Positions 52,961 through 62,028 are shown, numbered from the stretch's first letter. The stretch is DNA of 64,000 nucleotides from Mesorhizobium sp. (GCF_017306585.1 NZ_JAFKIC010000110.1:1-64000), one strand, 5' to 3'. A program made the numbers and translations. Notes: generated from the sequence alone by a model not told the origin.

Positions 52961-54225
52961 GCGCAAACGGCAACCACGGCGCGGACAACCGGCATATCGC
53001 CGTGATCGGCGGCGGCATCATCGGCTGCAGCGCGGCTGTTCACCTTTTGCGGTGCGGTGTGCGGCAGGTGACGGTCATCGATGCGGGCCAGCCCGGAGCG
53101 GCGACCACCGGCGCCGGCGCGGGTTTCGTCTCCCACTGGTCCGCGGGCATGATCCCGCTTGGCGAGGAAGGGTTCCAACTGCAGCAATATGGCCTCGATT
53201 TCTATCGCCGGCTGCACGATGTCGGCGTCGAGATCGGCTACCGGCCGAACGGCACGCTGATCATGGCGCTGACCGAGGATGGACGCGAGCACTTCGTTCG
53301 CCCGGTCCTGGAGTCTCCTCATGCACCGCCCGAAATGCAGGACCTGAACGCCGCGCAGATCGGGCAGAAGATGCAGGGCCTCATCGATCCGGCGCGGGTT
53401 CACTCGGCGGCCTACAACCCGCACGGCATCCAGGTCGATACCTCGCTTGCCATGAAGGTGCTGACCGGCCAGATCCGCGAGCTCGGCGGCGTCTTCCGAA
53501 ATGACACCCGCGTTACCGCCATTCACGACACGGGCGATCGGGTGACGATCGAAACCGACAAGGGCCCTATCGAGGCCGATGGCGCGATCGCCGCCGCCGG
53601 CGCCTGGAACAACGAGGTGATTTCAACCCTTGGCTGGCGGCTGCCGCTGTTGCGGGTCGTGGCGACGCGCATCGTTACCGATGACAGGGGCCTGCCCTCG
53701 ACGATCCCGACCGTCCAGTGCCGCGAGCTGCGGCTGTGGCTGCGCGAGACCTTCGGCGCCGTCATGTGGGGCACGGGCCGGCACTACAAGCCCCTCTACA
53801 AGACCGGCGACAGCGAGATCGAGCCGGGCCAGCCGCACAATATCGACCTGATGCGTGAGACCTTCGACGAGGAAATCGCCGAACTCCAGACCGTCTTCCC
53901 GCCGCTGCGCGGCTCGAAGCTCGCGAGCTGGGCGCAAGGCGTGCCGTGCTACACGCCCGACAACGGCCTTGTCGTCGGCAAGGTGCCCGGCAGCGACAAC
54001 GTCGTCGTCGCCGGCGGCGACAATGAGAGCGGCGTAACCCATGGTCCTGGGCTCGGCCGGCTGGCGTCGGAACTGATGCTCGGACAGCAGCCATTCGTCG
54101 CCCCGGCACGGTTCCGTGTCGAGCGCTACGCATCCGACGCCTTCGGATCGGAAGCCGAGGTCGAGGCCGCCATGCCGGCCTGGGGCGCTCGTCATGACGC
54201 GTCGCGGTTCGGCCGCGACGCCTGA
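52957..54225 (+). CDS. DAO-family FAD-dependent oxidoreductase
   Basis: 422 aa. Start ATG 52957 overlaps the upstream TGA (ATGA) with AGGAGG before it. Dinucleotide-binding motif HIAVIGGGIIGCSAAVHLL, then TTGAGAGFVSHWSAGM and a C-terminal VVVAGGDNESGVTHGPGLGRL FAD contact. Members oxidise glycine, sarcosine, D-amino acids or proline-type amines. Coupled to the S9 peptidase, so probably consumes amino acids released from peptides. Exact substrate unknown. Confidence 0.88.
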   Translation: MSANGNHGADNRHIAVIGGGIIGCSAAVHLLRCGVRQVTVIDAGQPGAATTGAGAGFVSHWSAGMIPLGEEGFQLQQYGLDFYRRLHDVGVEIGYRPNGTLIMALTEDGREHFVRPVLESPHAPPEMQDLNAAQIGQKMQGLIDPARVHSAAYNPHGIQVDTSLAMKVLTGQIRELGGVFRNDTRVTAIHDTGDRVTIETDKGPIEADGAIAAAGAWNNEVISTLGWRLPLLRVVATRIVTDDRGLPSTIPTVQCRELRLWLRETFGAVMWGTGRHYKPLYKTGDSEIEPGQPHNIDLMRETFDEEIAELQTVFPPLRGSKLASWAQGVPCYTPDNGLVVGKVPGSDNVVVAGGDNESGVTHGPGLGRLASELMLGQQPFVAPARFRVERYASDAFGSEAEVEAAMPAWGARHDASRFGRDA

Positions 54226-54229
54226 TCCT

Positions 54230-55123
54230 TCAAGAGGCGCCGACGCTGCAGAGCAGCGCCTGTGCCACCGTCCTGACCGTCGGACCGGCATTCCTTCTCG
54301 TCACGATGTGGAAGGAGCCGGCGTGACGGCGTGATGTTCGTGTCAGCCGCACGAGCTGGCCAAGCCGAAGATGCTCGTCGGCGAAGCCTGCCCAGGCAAG
54401 GGCGGCGCCGCGTCCGGCGATGGTCTCGTGTATCATCGACATGTAGCTGGTGAACCTCGGTCCTTCGAGCTTCCGGCCGGTTCCGATCCAGGATTGCCAG
54501 CTGTCGATCGCTCCCGGCGGCGTCGCCTGGTGCAGCAGCGGCACGTCGAGGAAAGCCTCGGGCTGTTCCGATGCAAGCGCGGGGTAGCGCGCCAGGAAGG
54601 CCGGCGCGCAGACCGGGAACCACTCGCCGTCGAACAGCTTCTCGGCAATGAGATCGGGCCACTGCTCGGCCTCGCCGAAGCGGATCGAAAGGGCCACTTC
54701 CGGCTGGTCGAAATCCCGGTAGTCGTTCGATGTCTGCAGCAGCACCCGGCCGTTCGCCACAAGCGAGGTGACGAGGCCGAAGCGTGGCATCAGCCACGCC
54801 TGCGCGAGATCGTGGCTGCAGCCGACGACAAACGTGTCGCTGTCGCGCTCGGTCAATTCCTCTACAGCCCGCCTGATGGTGGTGAGGCCCTCACGGATCG
54901 CTTCGGCCAGGGCCATGCCGGCTCCGGTGATGGCGACACGGTTACCCTGGCGCGTGAACAACTCGACCGAAAGTTGCCTCTCGAGATTGGCAACGTGACG
55001 ACTGACCGCCGATTGCGCGATGTTGAGTTCCTGTGCGGCAGGCGTCAGCCCGCCATGCCGCGCGGCGGCCTCGAAGACGACCATGGCGTTCAGAAGCGGC
55101 AGCGATGTCTTGAGTGTCTTCAT
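54230..55123 (-). CDS. LysR-family regulator (GcvA-like)
   Basis: 297 aa. Starts LPLLNAMVVFEAAARHGGLTPAAQELNIAQSAVSRHVANLERQL, the GcvA/AmpR-type HTH, followed by an effector-binding domain. Divergent from the Rieske oxygenase gene with a 122-base gap. Convergent with the FAD oxidoreductase (4 bases). Likely controls the Rieske/ThDP genes. Confidence 0.9.
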   Translation of the reverse strand: MKTLKTSLPLLNAMVVFEAAARHGGLTPAAQELNIAQSAVSRHVANLERQLSVELFTRQGNRVAITGAGMALAEAIREGLTTIRRAVEELTERDSDTFVVGCSHDLAQAWLMPRFGLVTSLVANGRVLLQTSNDYRDFDQPEVALSIRFGEAEQWPDLIAEKLFDGEWFPVCAPAFLARYPALASEQPEAFLDVPLLHQATPPGAIDSWQSWIGTGRKLEGPRFTSYMSMIHETIAGRGAALAWAGFADEHLRLGQLVRLTRTSRRHAGSFHIVTRRNAGPTVRTVAQALLCSVGAS

Positions 55124-55245
55124 GGCCGACTTTCATGCTTTTTCGATATGAAGCTCTATCATTTCTGTATTTGCCGCAAGCACTTCCGCATCGCAAACTC
55201 TATCGAAACATCATTATAGCGCCAGCGTGCAGAAAGGTGTTCGCC
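55124..55245. promoter_or_regulatory. LysR/Rieske divergent control region
   Basis: A+T-rich region with an 8-bp inverted repeat TTTCGATA (55141-55148) / TATCGAAA (55201-55208), 52 bases apart. Wide spacing makes it doubtful as a single operator but two LysR half-sites are possible. Confidence 0.4.
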
Positions 55246-56583
55246 GTGCAGGCCTACACACAGAACAGCCAGCCAATCGACAGGAACGACATCGTCAGGC
55301 TGATAGACCGGCAGCGTCAGGACTGGTCGCTGGAACAGGCTTTCTATACCGACCCCGCCATCTTCGCGATGGAACGGGAACTGTGGTTTCCGCGCCAGTG
55401 GGTGCTTGTCGCCCATGCCAGCGAGGTGCCCGAGAAGGGGCGCTATATCGTGCGCCAACTGTTCGACGAGGAGATCATCGTCGTGCGTTTCGGCGACGGC
55501 GAGGAGGACATCGCCGCCTATTACAATGTCTGCACTCATCGCGGTTCGCGGCTGTGCACCAAGGACGGGCGCGGCAAGCTCCTGGTCTGCCCCTATCACG
55601 CCTGGTCGTTCAGGCTGACCGGCGAGTTACAGTCGCGGCAGGACCTGCCGCCAAGCGTCGATCCCGAGGCGCTCGGGCTGCATCGCGTGCCGTCAAAATG
55701 CTTCGGCGGGCTCGTGCTCTGCGGCCTCGATGCCAGGTCCCTACCAGACATACAGCCTGTCGCGGACGGGCTGACCAGCGGATTGCTGGAGAACGGCCTC
55801 GATCGCGCGCGCATCGTCGCGCGCAAGAACTACCTGACCAAGGCGAACTGGAAGCTGGTGCTGGAAAATTTCCTCGAATGCTACCACTGCCGGCCGGCGC
55901 ATCCCGAATATTACCGGGTCAACGGCCATGTCAAAGTCACCGCGACCCGCGACGCCGACAAGGCGGTCGAGTGGAAGGAAGAGATCGAGGCCTGGCACAG
56001 CGTTATCGGCGATGCCGAATTCCACAAGGGCGCGTGGCAGCCGGGCGACCTCGACACCATGCCGTTCGCCATGCATCGCAAGCCGATCGGCTCGGGCCGC
56101 AAGACCCTGTCCGACACCGGCGAGGCGGTGTCCTGCCTGATGGGCGGCCGCAACGCCTATGATGGCGGCGAAAGCGGTTTCCGCATAGGCAGGCTGTCCT
56201 TCGCCAGTGCCGCCAACGACTATGTCACCCTGTTCCAGATGATACCGCGCAACGCCATGGAGACCGACGTCATCCTGACCTGGCTCGTCGACAGGGATGC
56301 CGATCAGGGCGTCGATGCCGACGCCATCAGCTGGATGTGGGACGTCACCACCGTGCAGGACAAGAAGATCACCGAGGACAATGCCGACGGCATCCTGTCG
56401 CGCGCCTACCGGCCGGGTCCCTACACGCCGCTGGAGAGCCAGACCTCGTTCTTCGTGCAGACCTATCTGTCGGAGCTGCGCTCGCTGGTCACCGGCACGC
56501 GCGGTGCTCCCCCCAGCCAGTGGTCCGCGCCGGCGCAGCTCTTCGCATCGCCGAAGGCGGCGGGCTGCGACACGCGCCTTTGA
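55246..56583 (+). CDS. Rieske-type non-haem iron oxygenase, alpha subunit
   Basis: 445 aa. Rieske domain CTH...CPYH (C96, H98, C115, H118; 16 residues between) and catalytic iron site in LENFLECYHCRPAHPEYY. The layout resembles GbcA/Stc2-type N-demethylases of quaternary amines as well as ring-hydroxylating oxygenases. GTG 55246 (8 bases after AAGG) is the likely start; another GTG at 55237 and a longer open frame exist. No ferredoxin or reductase gene is in the window, so electrons must come from elsewhere. Substrate unknown. Confidence 0.87.
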   Translation: MQAYTQNSQPIDRNDIVRLIDRQRQDWSLEQAFYTDPAIFAMERELWFPRQWVLVAHASEVPEKGRYIVRQLFDEEIIVVRFGDGEEDIAAYYNVCTHRGSRLCTKDGRGKLLVCPYHAWSFRLTGELQSRQDLPPSVDPEALGLHRVPSKCFGGLVLCGLDARSLPDIQPVADGLTSGLLENGLDRARIVARKNYLTKANWKLVLENFLECYHCRPAHPEYYRVNGHVKVTATRDADKAVEWKEEIEAWHSVIGDAEFHKGAWQPGDLDTMPFAMHRKPIGSGRKTLSDTGEAVSCLMGGRNAYDGGESGFRIGRLSFASAANDYVTLFQMIPRNAMETDVILTWLVDRDADQGVDADAISWMWDVTTVQDKKITEDNADGILSRAYRPGPYTPLESQTSFFVQTYLSELRSLVTGTRGAPPSQWSAPAQLFASPKAAGCDTRL

Positions 56584-56625
56584 TGCCTGGTCGTGGATCG
56601 CCTCTTTGAGACGCCGCGTTCCGAT

Positions 56626-56659
56626 GCCATATGAAGATGGCTGCCATATAGAGATGGCT
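56626..56659. repeat. Two tandem 17-bp repeats with GCCAT/ATGGC arms
   Basis: GCCATATGAAGATGGCT (56626-56642) and GCCATATAGAGATGGCT (56643-56659), 15 of 17 bases identical, directly adjacent. Each has a GCCAT...ATGGC inverted repeat. They lie 32-65 bases before the ThDP-enzyme ATG, so they could be an operator or a translational control element. Confidence 0.55.
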
Positions 56660-56690
56660 GGCGGAATGCGCATCGCAGGAGAGACGGTTC

Positions 56691-58337
56691 ATGACCAAGG
56701 GTTCGGATCTGTTCGTGGCGGCCCTGGAGAATGAAGGGGTCGACCGGATCTTCGGTATTCCCGGCGAAGAGAATCTCGACATTGTCGAATCGATCCGCCG
56801 CTCCTCGATCCAGCTGATCCTGACCCGTCACGAACAGGCGGCGGCCTTCATGGCCGCCACCTATGGCAGGCTCACCGGCAAGCCCGGCGTGTGCATCACC
56901 ACGCTCGGGCCTGGCGCGCTCAATCTGACGACGGGTGCCGCATACGCGCTGCTCGGCGCCATGCCGATGATCATGCTCACCGGTCAGAAGGGCATATTGT
57001 CGTCCCGGCAGGCGCGCTTCCAGATCGTCGACATCGTCGCGGCGATGAAGCCGCTGACCAAGCTGTCGCGCCAGATCGTCTCGCCCAGGATGATCCCCTC
57101 GCTGGTGCGCGAAGCCTTCCGCGTCGCGCAGGAGGAGCGCCCGGGTCCCGTGCATCTGGAACTGCCGGAAGATATCGCCGCGGCGGAGTGCGAACCGGTC
57201 GCGCTGGTGCCGACGCATCCGGTCGACCTGCCGATCGCCGGCGCGGACGCGCTCGACCGCGCCGCCCGCATGGTGATGGAGGCCAAGCGTCCGCTGCTCA
57301 TGTTCGGCGCCGCCGCGTCGCGCCCGCGTGTGACCCCCGACATCGCCCAATTCGTGCTGCGCACGCAGATCCCCTATTTCACCACGCAGATGGGCAAGGG
57401 CACGGTGCCCGGCGGCACCGAGCTCTACATGGGTACGGCAGCTCTTTCGGAGCGCGACTATGTCCATGAGGCGATTGAACAGGCCGACCTGATCATCACC
57501 ATAGGCCATGACACCGTCGAGAAGCCGCCCTTCATCATGGGCCCCAACGGCCCCAAGGTCATCCATGTCGGTTACCACTCGGCCGATGTGGAGCAGGTCT
57601 ATTTTCCGCAGGCCGAAATTGTCGGCGACCTCGGTCCTTCGCTGGCGCTGCTGGCCGACCGCGTCGAAGGCAGGATACCCAACGCGCAGGCCCTGCTGCC
57701 GCTGCGGGAGGGCATATTGAGCCGCATCGCCGCGCGCGCCACGGAGGACCGCTTCACCCCGCAGCGCATCGTGCATGACGTGCGCGCGGTGATGCCGGCC
57801 GACGGCATACTGGCGCTCGACAACGGCATGTACAAGATCTGGTTCGCGCGCAACTACCGCACGCGTATGGCAAACACGCTGCTGCTCGATAATGCGCTGG
57901 CCACCATGGGGGCTGGCCTGCCATCGGCGATGATGGCGGCACTGCTCTATCCCAGGCGCCGCGTCATGGCCATCTGCGGCGATGGCGGCTTCATGATGAA
58001 CAGCCAGGAACTGGAGACGGCGGTCCGGCTGAAGCTCAACCTGGTCGTCCTTCTTCTAGAAGACAACGCTTACGGCATGATCCGCTGGAAGCAGGCGGTC
58101 GACGAATTCCCGGATTTCGGCATGACCTTCCGCAATCCGGATTTCGTCAAATATGCGGAAGCTTATGGCGCCAAGGGAACCAGGGTCGGCGAGATCGGCG
58201 AATTGCGGCCGGCGCTGGAACAGGCCTTCACCGGCGGCGGCGTGCATCTCGTCGTCGTGCCCATCGATTATTCCGAAAACACGCGGGTGCTTGTCGACGA
58301 ACTGCGCGCGCGGCTGCCGGCACCCCAAACGCCTTGA
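56691..58337 (+). CDS. Acetolactate synthase-like ThDP-dependent enzyme
   Basis: 548 aa with the three-domain fold of this group: PYR domain with the catalytic Glu in LILTRHEQAAAFMA, a central domain, and a PP domain with GDGGFMMNSQELETA (the GDG..N ThDP motif). TLGPGALNLTTG and MMTGQ-like MIMLTGQKG match acetolactate synthase large subunits, but no small subunit gene is adjacent. Biosynthetic function is unlikely; a catabolic carboligase or decarboxylase acting after the Rieske step is inferred. Follows the Rieske gene by 107 bases containing the tandem repeat. Confidence 0.85.
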   Translation: MTKGSDLFVAALENEGVDRIFGIPGEENLDIVESIRRSSIQLILTRHEQAAAFMAATYGRLTGKPGVCITTLGPGALNLTTGAAYALLGAMPMIMLTGQKGILSSRQARFQIVDIVAAMKPLTKLSRQIVSPRMIPSLVREAFRVAQEERPGPVHLELPEDIAAAECEPVALVPTHPVDLPIAGADALDRAARMVMEAKRPLLMFGAAASRPRVTPDIAQFVLRTQIPYFTTQMGKGTVPGGTELYMGTAALSERDYVHEAIEQADLIITIGHDTVEKPPFIMGPNGPKVIHVGYHSADVEQVYFPQAEIVGDLGPSLALLADRVEGRIPNAQALLPLREGILSRIAARATEDRFTPQRIVHDVRAVMPADGILALDNGMYKIWFARNYRTRMANTLLLDNALATMGAGLPSAMMAALLYPRRRVMAICGDGGFMMNSQELETAVRLKLNLVVLLLEDNAYGMIRWKQAVDEFPDFGMTFRNPDFVKYAEAYGAKGTRVGEIGELRPALEQAFTGGGVHLVVVPIDYSENTRVLVDELRARLPAPQTP

Positions 58338-58349
58338 AGGCAGCGCGAA

Positions 58350-58374
58350 CTGACGGCGGCATTGCCGCCGTCAG
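58350..58374. terminator. Bidirectional hairpin between convergent genes
   Basis: Perfect 11-bp stem, arms CTGACGGCGGC (58350-58360) and GCCGCCGTCAG (58364-58374), loop ATT, placed in the 49-base gap between the convergent ThDP-enzyme and binding-protein genes. T-runs are absent, so termination efficiency is uncertain, but position strongly suggests a two-way terminator. Confidence 0.7.
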
Positions 58375-58386
58375 GAGTGGCCGAAT

Positions 58387-59556
58387 CTACAGCTTGCAGT
58401 AGGGCGTGACCGGCGCGATGGTGCCGAAATCCTTGACGATCTCATAGCTGATGCCATCCGCCGCCGCCTTGCCGACATAGGAATGGCAAAGCGTGTGGTT
58501 GTTGCTGGCATCGACACGGATCTTGCCCTGCGGCGCGTCGAACTCGATGGTCGGCAGCGCCTTCAGCACATCGTCATCCTTCAGCGAACCGGCCTTCTCG
58601 GCGGCCAAAGCGTAGAGATGCAGGCCGTTATAGCCCGCCTCGCCGATACCGTTGACCATCTTTTCCTGGCCGAACTTTTCGCGGAAGCTCGAGATGAACT
58701 TCTTGTTGACCGGATTGTCGAGCGCCATCCAGTAGGGCTGCGGCGCATAGGTGCCGGCCGCGACGCCCGGCGGCAGCGCGTCCTTGTTGAAGACCTCGTC
58801 GAGCGGCGCGATCAGCGGCTGCTTGACGTCGAAGCTGCGATACTGCTTGAGCTGCGTGACGGCGTCGTTGCCGACAACCATCGACCAGACGACATCGGGC
58901 TTCAGCGACTTGATCTTCTGGAAGGCCGGGCCGAAATCGGTGGTGCCGAACGGGTAGTAGTCGGCGCCGACGATCTTGCCGCCGGCCTTCTCGTAGGCTG
59001 CCGTGATCGCTTCGGTCATCTTCTGCGGCCAGGCATAGTCCGACGCCATGATGTAGATGGTCTTGCCGAGATTCTCGGCCACCCAGGGCATCATCGGGTC
59101 GACCTGCTGCATCGGGATCGGGCCGGTGGCGACGAAGTAGCGGTTGCATTCGCCGCCTTCGAAGTTCGTCGGGTAGAAGAACAGCTTCTTGGCCTTGGAG
59201 GTGACCGACAGCGTGGCGCTGCGCTCGGGCGAAATGATCGTACCCATGATCACGTCGACCTTGTCCTCGTTGAGCAGCTTGCGGGCCTTGTCGATCGAAC
59301 CCTTGGTCGTGGTCTGGTTGTCCTCGATGAACAATTCGACCTGGCGTCCGCCAATGCCGTTGGCGGCGTTGAGTTCGGCGGCGGCGAGCTTGTAGCAGTT
59401 GAGCAGCGTCTCGCCGAGGATCGCCTGCAGGCCGGTGATCGGGATCGACAGGCCAACCTTGACGGTGTCGGCGGCGCGCAGGATCGACGGTGCGCCCACC
59501 ATGGCGAAGGCGGCCGCGGCGCCGCCGGATTTCAGTACAGTTCTTCTGCTTATCAT
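58387..59556 (-). CDS. Urea/short-chain-amide or branched-chain amino-acid ABC transporter substrate-binding protein
   Basis: 389 aa. The N-terminus MISRRTVLKSGGAAAAFAMV carries an RR motif and hydrophobic core, indicating Tat export. Mature start VKVGLSIPITGLQAILGETLLNCYKLA and FIEDNQTTTKGSIDKARKLLNEDKVDVIMGTIISPERSA match family 5/6 periplasmic-binding (LivK/FmdD/UrtA) proteins. Start 59556 has GGAAGGGAA upstream. It is the last gene of the leftward importer operon. Confidence 0.9.
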   Translation of the reverse strand: MISRRTVLKSGGAAAAFAMVGAPSILRAADTVKVGLSIPITGLQAILGETLLNCYKLAAAELNAANGIGGRQVELFIEDNQTTTKGSIDKARKLLNEDKVDVIMGTIISPERSATLSVTSKAKKLFFYPTNFEGGECNRYFVATGPIPMQQVDPMMPWVAENLGKTIYIMASDYAWPQKMTEAITAAYEKAGGKIVGADYYPFGTTDFGPAFQKIKSLKPDVVWSMVVGNDAVTQLKQYRSFDVKQPLIAPLDEVFNKDALPPGVAAGTYAPQPYWMALDNPVNKKFISSFREKFGQEKMVNGIGEAGYNGLHLYALAAEKAGSLKDDDVLKALPTIEFDAPQGKIRVDASNNHTLCHSYVGKAAADGISYEIVKDFGTIAPVTPYCKL

Positions 59557-59618
59557 TGTTGTGTTCCCTTCCAATCCCAGACGCGCCCCATGCGCGCCTT
59601 ACAAAGTCAACAGGTTCC

Positions 59619-59637
59619 AGGCGCGCCGGGCGCGCCT
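59619..59637. repeat. Stem-loop between LivF-like and binding-protein genes
   Basis: AGGCGCGC (59619-59626) / GCGCGCCT (59630-59637), perfect 8-bp stem with a CGG loop, touching the LivF-like stop codon. It could separate or modulate expression of the downstream binding protein. Confidence 0.5.
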
Positions 59638-60338
59638 CATAGGGCCAACAGGTCCTTGAGCAGGTTCTCGTCGGCGAATGCTTCCGGCGTGCCCTCGTGC
59701 ACGATCCTGCCTTTCTCCATCACCAGGCAGCGGTCCGCCGCCTTGAGGACGAGATCGAGATTCTGTTCGACAAGGATGATCGCGATGCCGCGCTCGCGGG
59801 CGATGCGCGGAACCAGTTCGGCGATCGACTGCACGATGTTCGGCTGGATGCCTTCCGATGGCTCGTCGAGAAGCAGCGCGGACGGCAAGCCGCACAGCGC
59901 GCGCCCGATCGCCAGCATCTGCTGCTGGCCGCCCGAGAGCGTGCCGGCGACCTGCGCTTCGCGTTCGCGCAAGATCGGGAAATAGCCGAAGATATCGGCC
60001 GGAATGCCGCCATCGCCACGGTCGCGAGCGGCCCGGGTGCCGACTTCGAGGTTCTGGCGAACGGTGAGCTGGTTGAAGATGCCGCGCCCCTGCGGCACAT
60101 GGGCGATGCCGGCCCGCGCGCGGCGGAAGGCCGGCGCGTTGGTAAGGTTCAGGTCGCCAAGCACCACGGCGCCACCGCTCACCTTCAAGCCGCCGGCGAT
60201 GACCCGCAGCAGCGTCGTCTTGCCGGCGCCGTTGCGGCCGAGCAGGCCGACGACTTCGCCCGGGGATACGCTGAGGTCTACACCGTTAAGCACCGGGAGC
60301 ACGCCGTAGCCGGCCGAGACCGCCATTGTTCGCAGCAT
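59637..60338 (-). CDS. Branched-chain amino acid/urea-type ABC transporter ATP-binding protein (LivF/UrtE-like)
   Basis: 233 aa. Walker A GRNGAGKTTLLRVI, signature LSGGQQQMLAIGRAL, Walker B LLLDEPSEGIQPNIV (the S-E-G-I form of this group) and IILVEQNLDLVL. Two bases from the LivG-like stop. Together with the LivG-like ATPase energises the importer. Confidence 0.92.
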   Translation of the reverse strand: MLRTMAVSAGYGVLPVLNGVDLSVSPGEVVGLLGRNGAGKTTLLRVIAGGLKVSGGAVVLGDLNLTNAPAFRRARAGIAHVPQGRGIFNQLTVRQNLEVGTRAARDRGDGGIPADIFGYFPILREREAQVAGTLSGGQQQMLAIGRALCGLPSALLLDEPSEGIQPNIVQSIAELVPRIARERGIAIILVEQNLDLVLKAADRCLVMEKGRIVHEGTPEAFADENLLKDLLAL

Positions 60339-60340
60339 GG

Positions 60341-61045
60341 TCAGCGCCTCCCCAGATAGACGTCGCGGACCATTTCGTCGGCCTCGACCTCATGGAAGGG
60401 ACCGCTGCGCAGCCGGCGCCCCTGATGCAGCACCAGGGTCTCGCAATTCAGCGCCCGCACGAAGCGTATGTCGTGCTCGACGGCGACGATCGAGAACTCG
60501 CCTTTGAGCCGCAGCAGCATTTCGGCGGTCGCCATAGTCTCCTGCGGTGTCATGCCGGCGGTAGGCTCGTCGAGCAGAAGCAGCCTCGGCTCGATTGCCA
60601 GCGCCATGCCGATCTCCAGCCATTGTTTCTGGCCGTGCGCCAGTGCGCCTGCCAGAGTGGCGGCGCGGTTGCCGAGCGAGACCAAGTCCATCAGTTCGGC
60701 GATCGGTCGGGCAGGCGAGGGTGCACCCCAGCGCGCGACCTTGAGGTTGTCCTCGACCGACAGGCTCGGGAAGACGGAGGGGATCTGGAACTTGCGGGCG
60801 ATGCCGAGCCGCGCGATGCGGTGCAGCGGCAGCCCGGCTATGTCGTGGCCGAGGAAGCGCACGCTGCCGCTGGTCGGGCGAAGCGTGCCGGTCAGCACGT
60901 TGAGGAAGGTGCTCTTGCCGGCGCCGTTCGGCCCGATGATGCAGCACAGTTCCTTGTCGCGCACCGTCAGGTTCAGCGCTTCCAGCGCCTGCAGGCCGCC
61001 GAAACGTATGCCGACATTCTCCGCCCGCAGCAGGACATCGCTCAT
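60341..61045 (-). CDS. Branched-chain amino acid/urea-type ABC transporter ATP-binding protein (LivG/UrtD-like)
   Basis: 234 aa. Walker A GPNGAGKSTFLNVL, the LSHGQ-like signature ALAHGQKQWLEIGMAL, Walker B LLLLDEPTAGMTP, and IVAVEHDIRFVRALN. Its FGGLQALEAL start and the HGQKQWLEIGM phrase are more like UrtD than LivG, favouring urea or amides as ligand. Start 61045 (MSDVLL) overlaps the permease stop. Confidence 0.92.
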   Translation of the reverse strand: MSDVLLRAENVGIRFGGLQALEALNLTVRDKELCCIIGPNGAGKSTFLNVLTGTLRPTSGSVRFLGHDIAGLPLHRIARLGIARKFQIPSVFPSLSVEDNLKVARWGAPSPARPIAELMDLVSLGNRAATLAGALAHGQKQWLEIGMALAIEPRLLLLDEPTAGMTPQETMATAEMLLRLKGEFSIVAVEHDIRFVRALNCETLVLHQGRRLRSGPFHEVEADEMVRDVYLGRR

Positions 61046-62028
61046 TGCGCTTGCCTCCGGCCTTTGAAGAGGCTCTTGAGCCGCGCATAGATCGACAGAA
61101 TGCCGTCGGGCAGCACGAAGACGATGACGACGAAGACGCAGCCCAGCAGAAGCGGCCACAGGCTCGGATTGAAGCTTGAGATCGTCTGCTGCGTGCGCTG
61201 GATGGCGATGGCGCCCAGCACCGGCCCGAGCAGCGTGCCGCGCCCGCCGACCGCAACCCAGACGATGACTTCGGTCGAAAGCAGCAGTCCCGAAAGATCG
61301 GGCGCGACCAGCCCGGCCATGCAGACATAGAGCGCGCCGGCGAGCCCGGCGATCGCCGCCGAAAGCACGAACGTGACGAGCAGGCGCAGCGGCGCATTGT
61401 GGCCGAGTGCGGCCGCCCGGACCTCATTGTCCTGGATCGCGGTCAGCACCGTGCCCCAGCGGCCCCGGCTGATCGACCACAGCGCCAGCACGATGACCGC
61501 GACGATCGACGCGACGAAGATATAGGAGGGAAGGTCCTGGCTCAGGTCGACATGCATCCCGCCAACGTCGAACGCGATCGGCGGGATGCCGATCAGACCG
61601 CTGTCGCCGCCGGTGACCGAACTCCAGGAAATCGCTGCCTGCTGGCAGATGACGCCCATCGCCAGCGTGACGATGGTGAAATAGCTGCCGCGTATGCCGC
61701 CGAAGAACAGGAAGTAGCCGATGATAGCGGCGACGAAGGCGGCGCCCGCGATGGCGCCGGCGATGCCGAGCAGGCTGCCGAAAGGAATGGCATCGTTGAG
61801 CGTGACCAACGCCATGATGTAGCCGCCTATGCCGAAGAAGGCGGCATGGCCGAAACACAGTATGCCGGTGCGGCCCCAGAAAAAATCGAGGCTGGCGGCG
61901 AACAGGCCGAAGATCAGCGCGTCGCGGATGACGGTGAGCTGGTAGCCGTCCGCGAAGAGCGGATAAAGGACGGCCAGCACCACGCAGACGGCGAAGATCA
62001 GCAGCCAGTTGCGGTCGCGGGCGATCAT
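61042..62028 (-). CDS. Branched-chain amino acid/urea-type ABC transporter permease (LivM/UrtC-like)
   Basis: 328 aa, around ten helices. GRTGILCFGHAAFFGIGGYIMALV is the family signature, AIQDNEVRAAALGHNAPLRLLVTFVLSAAIAGLAGALYV the coupling region. Overlaps LivH-like gene by 4 bases. Ends with a basic RLKSLFKGRRQAQ tail. Confidence 0.92.
   Translation of the reverse strand: MIARDRNWLLIFAVCVVLAVLYPLFADGYQLTVIRDALIFGLFAASLDFFWGRTGILCFGHAAFFGIGGYIMALVTLNDAIPFGSLLGIAGAIAGAAFVAAIIGYFLFFGGIRGSYFTIVTLAMGVICQQAAISWSSVTGGDSGLIGIPPIAFDVGGMHVDLSQDLPSYIFVASIVAVIVLALWSISRGRWGTVLTAIQDNEVRAAALGHNAPLRLLVTFVLSAAIAGLAGALYVCMAGLVAPDLSGLLLSTEVIVWVAVGGRGTLLGPVLGAIAIQRTQQTISSFNPSLWPLLLGCVFVVIVFVLPDGILSIYARLKSLFKGRRQAQ

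Noticed and set aside
51056..52966. Long minus-strand frame over the S9 peptidase
   Set aside because: Antisense shadow: Arg/Ala/Gly-rich with no domain, while the plus strand has full propeller and hydrolase motifs.
58483..59985. 500-codon plus-strand frame over the amide-binding protein gene
   Set aside because: Opposite strand encodes a complete signal-bearing binding protein; the plus frame shows only biased composition.
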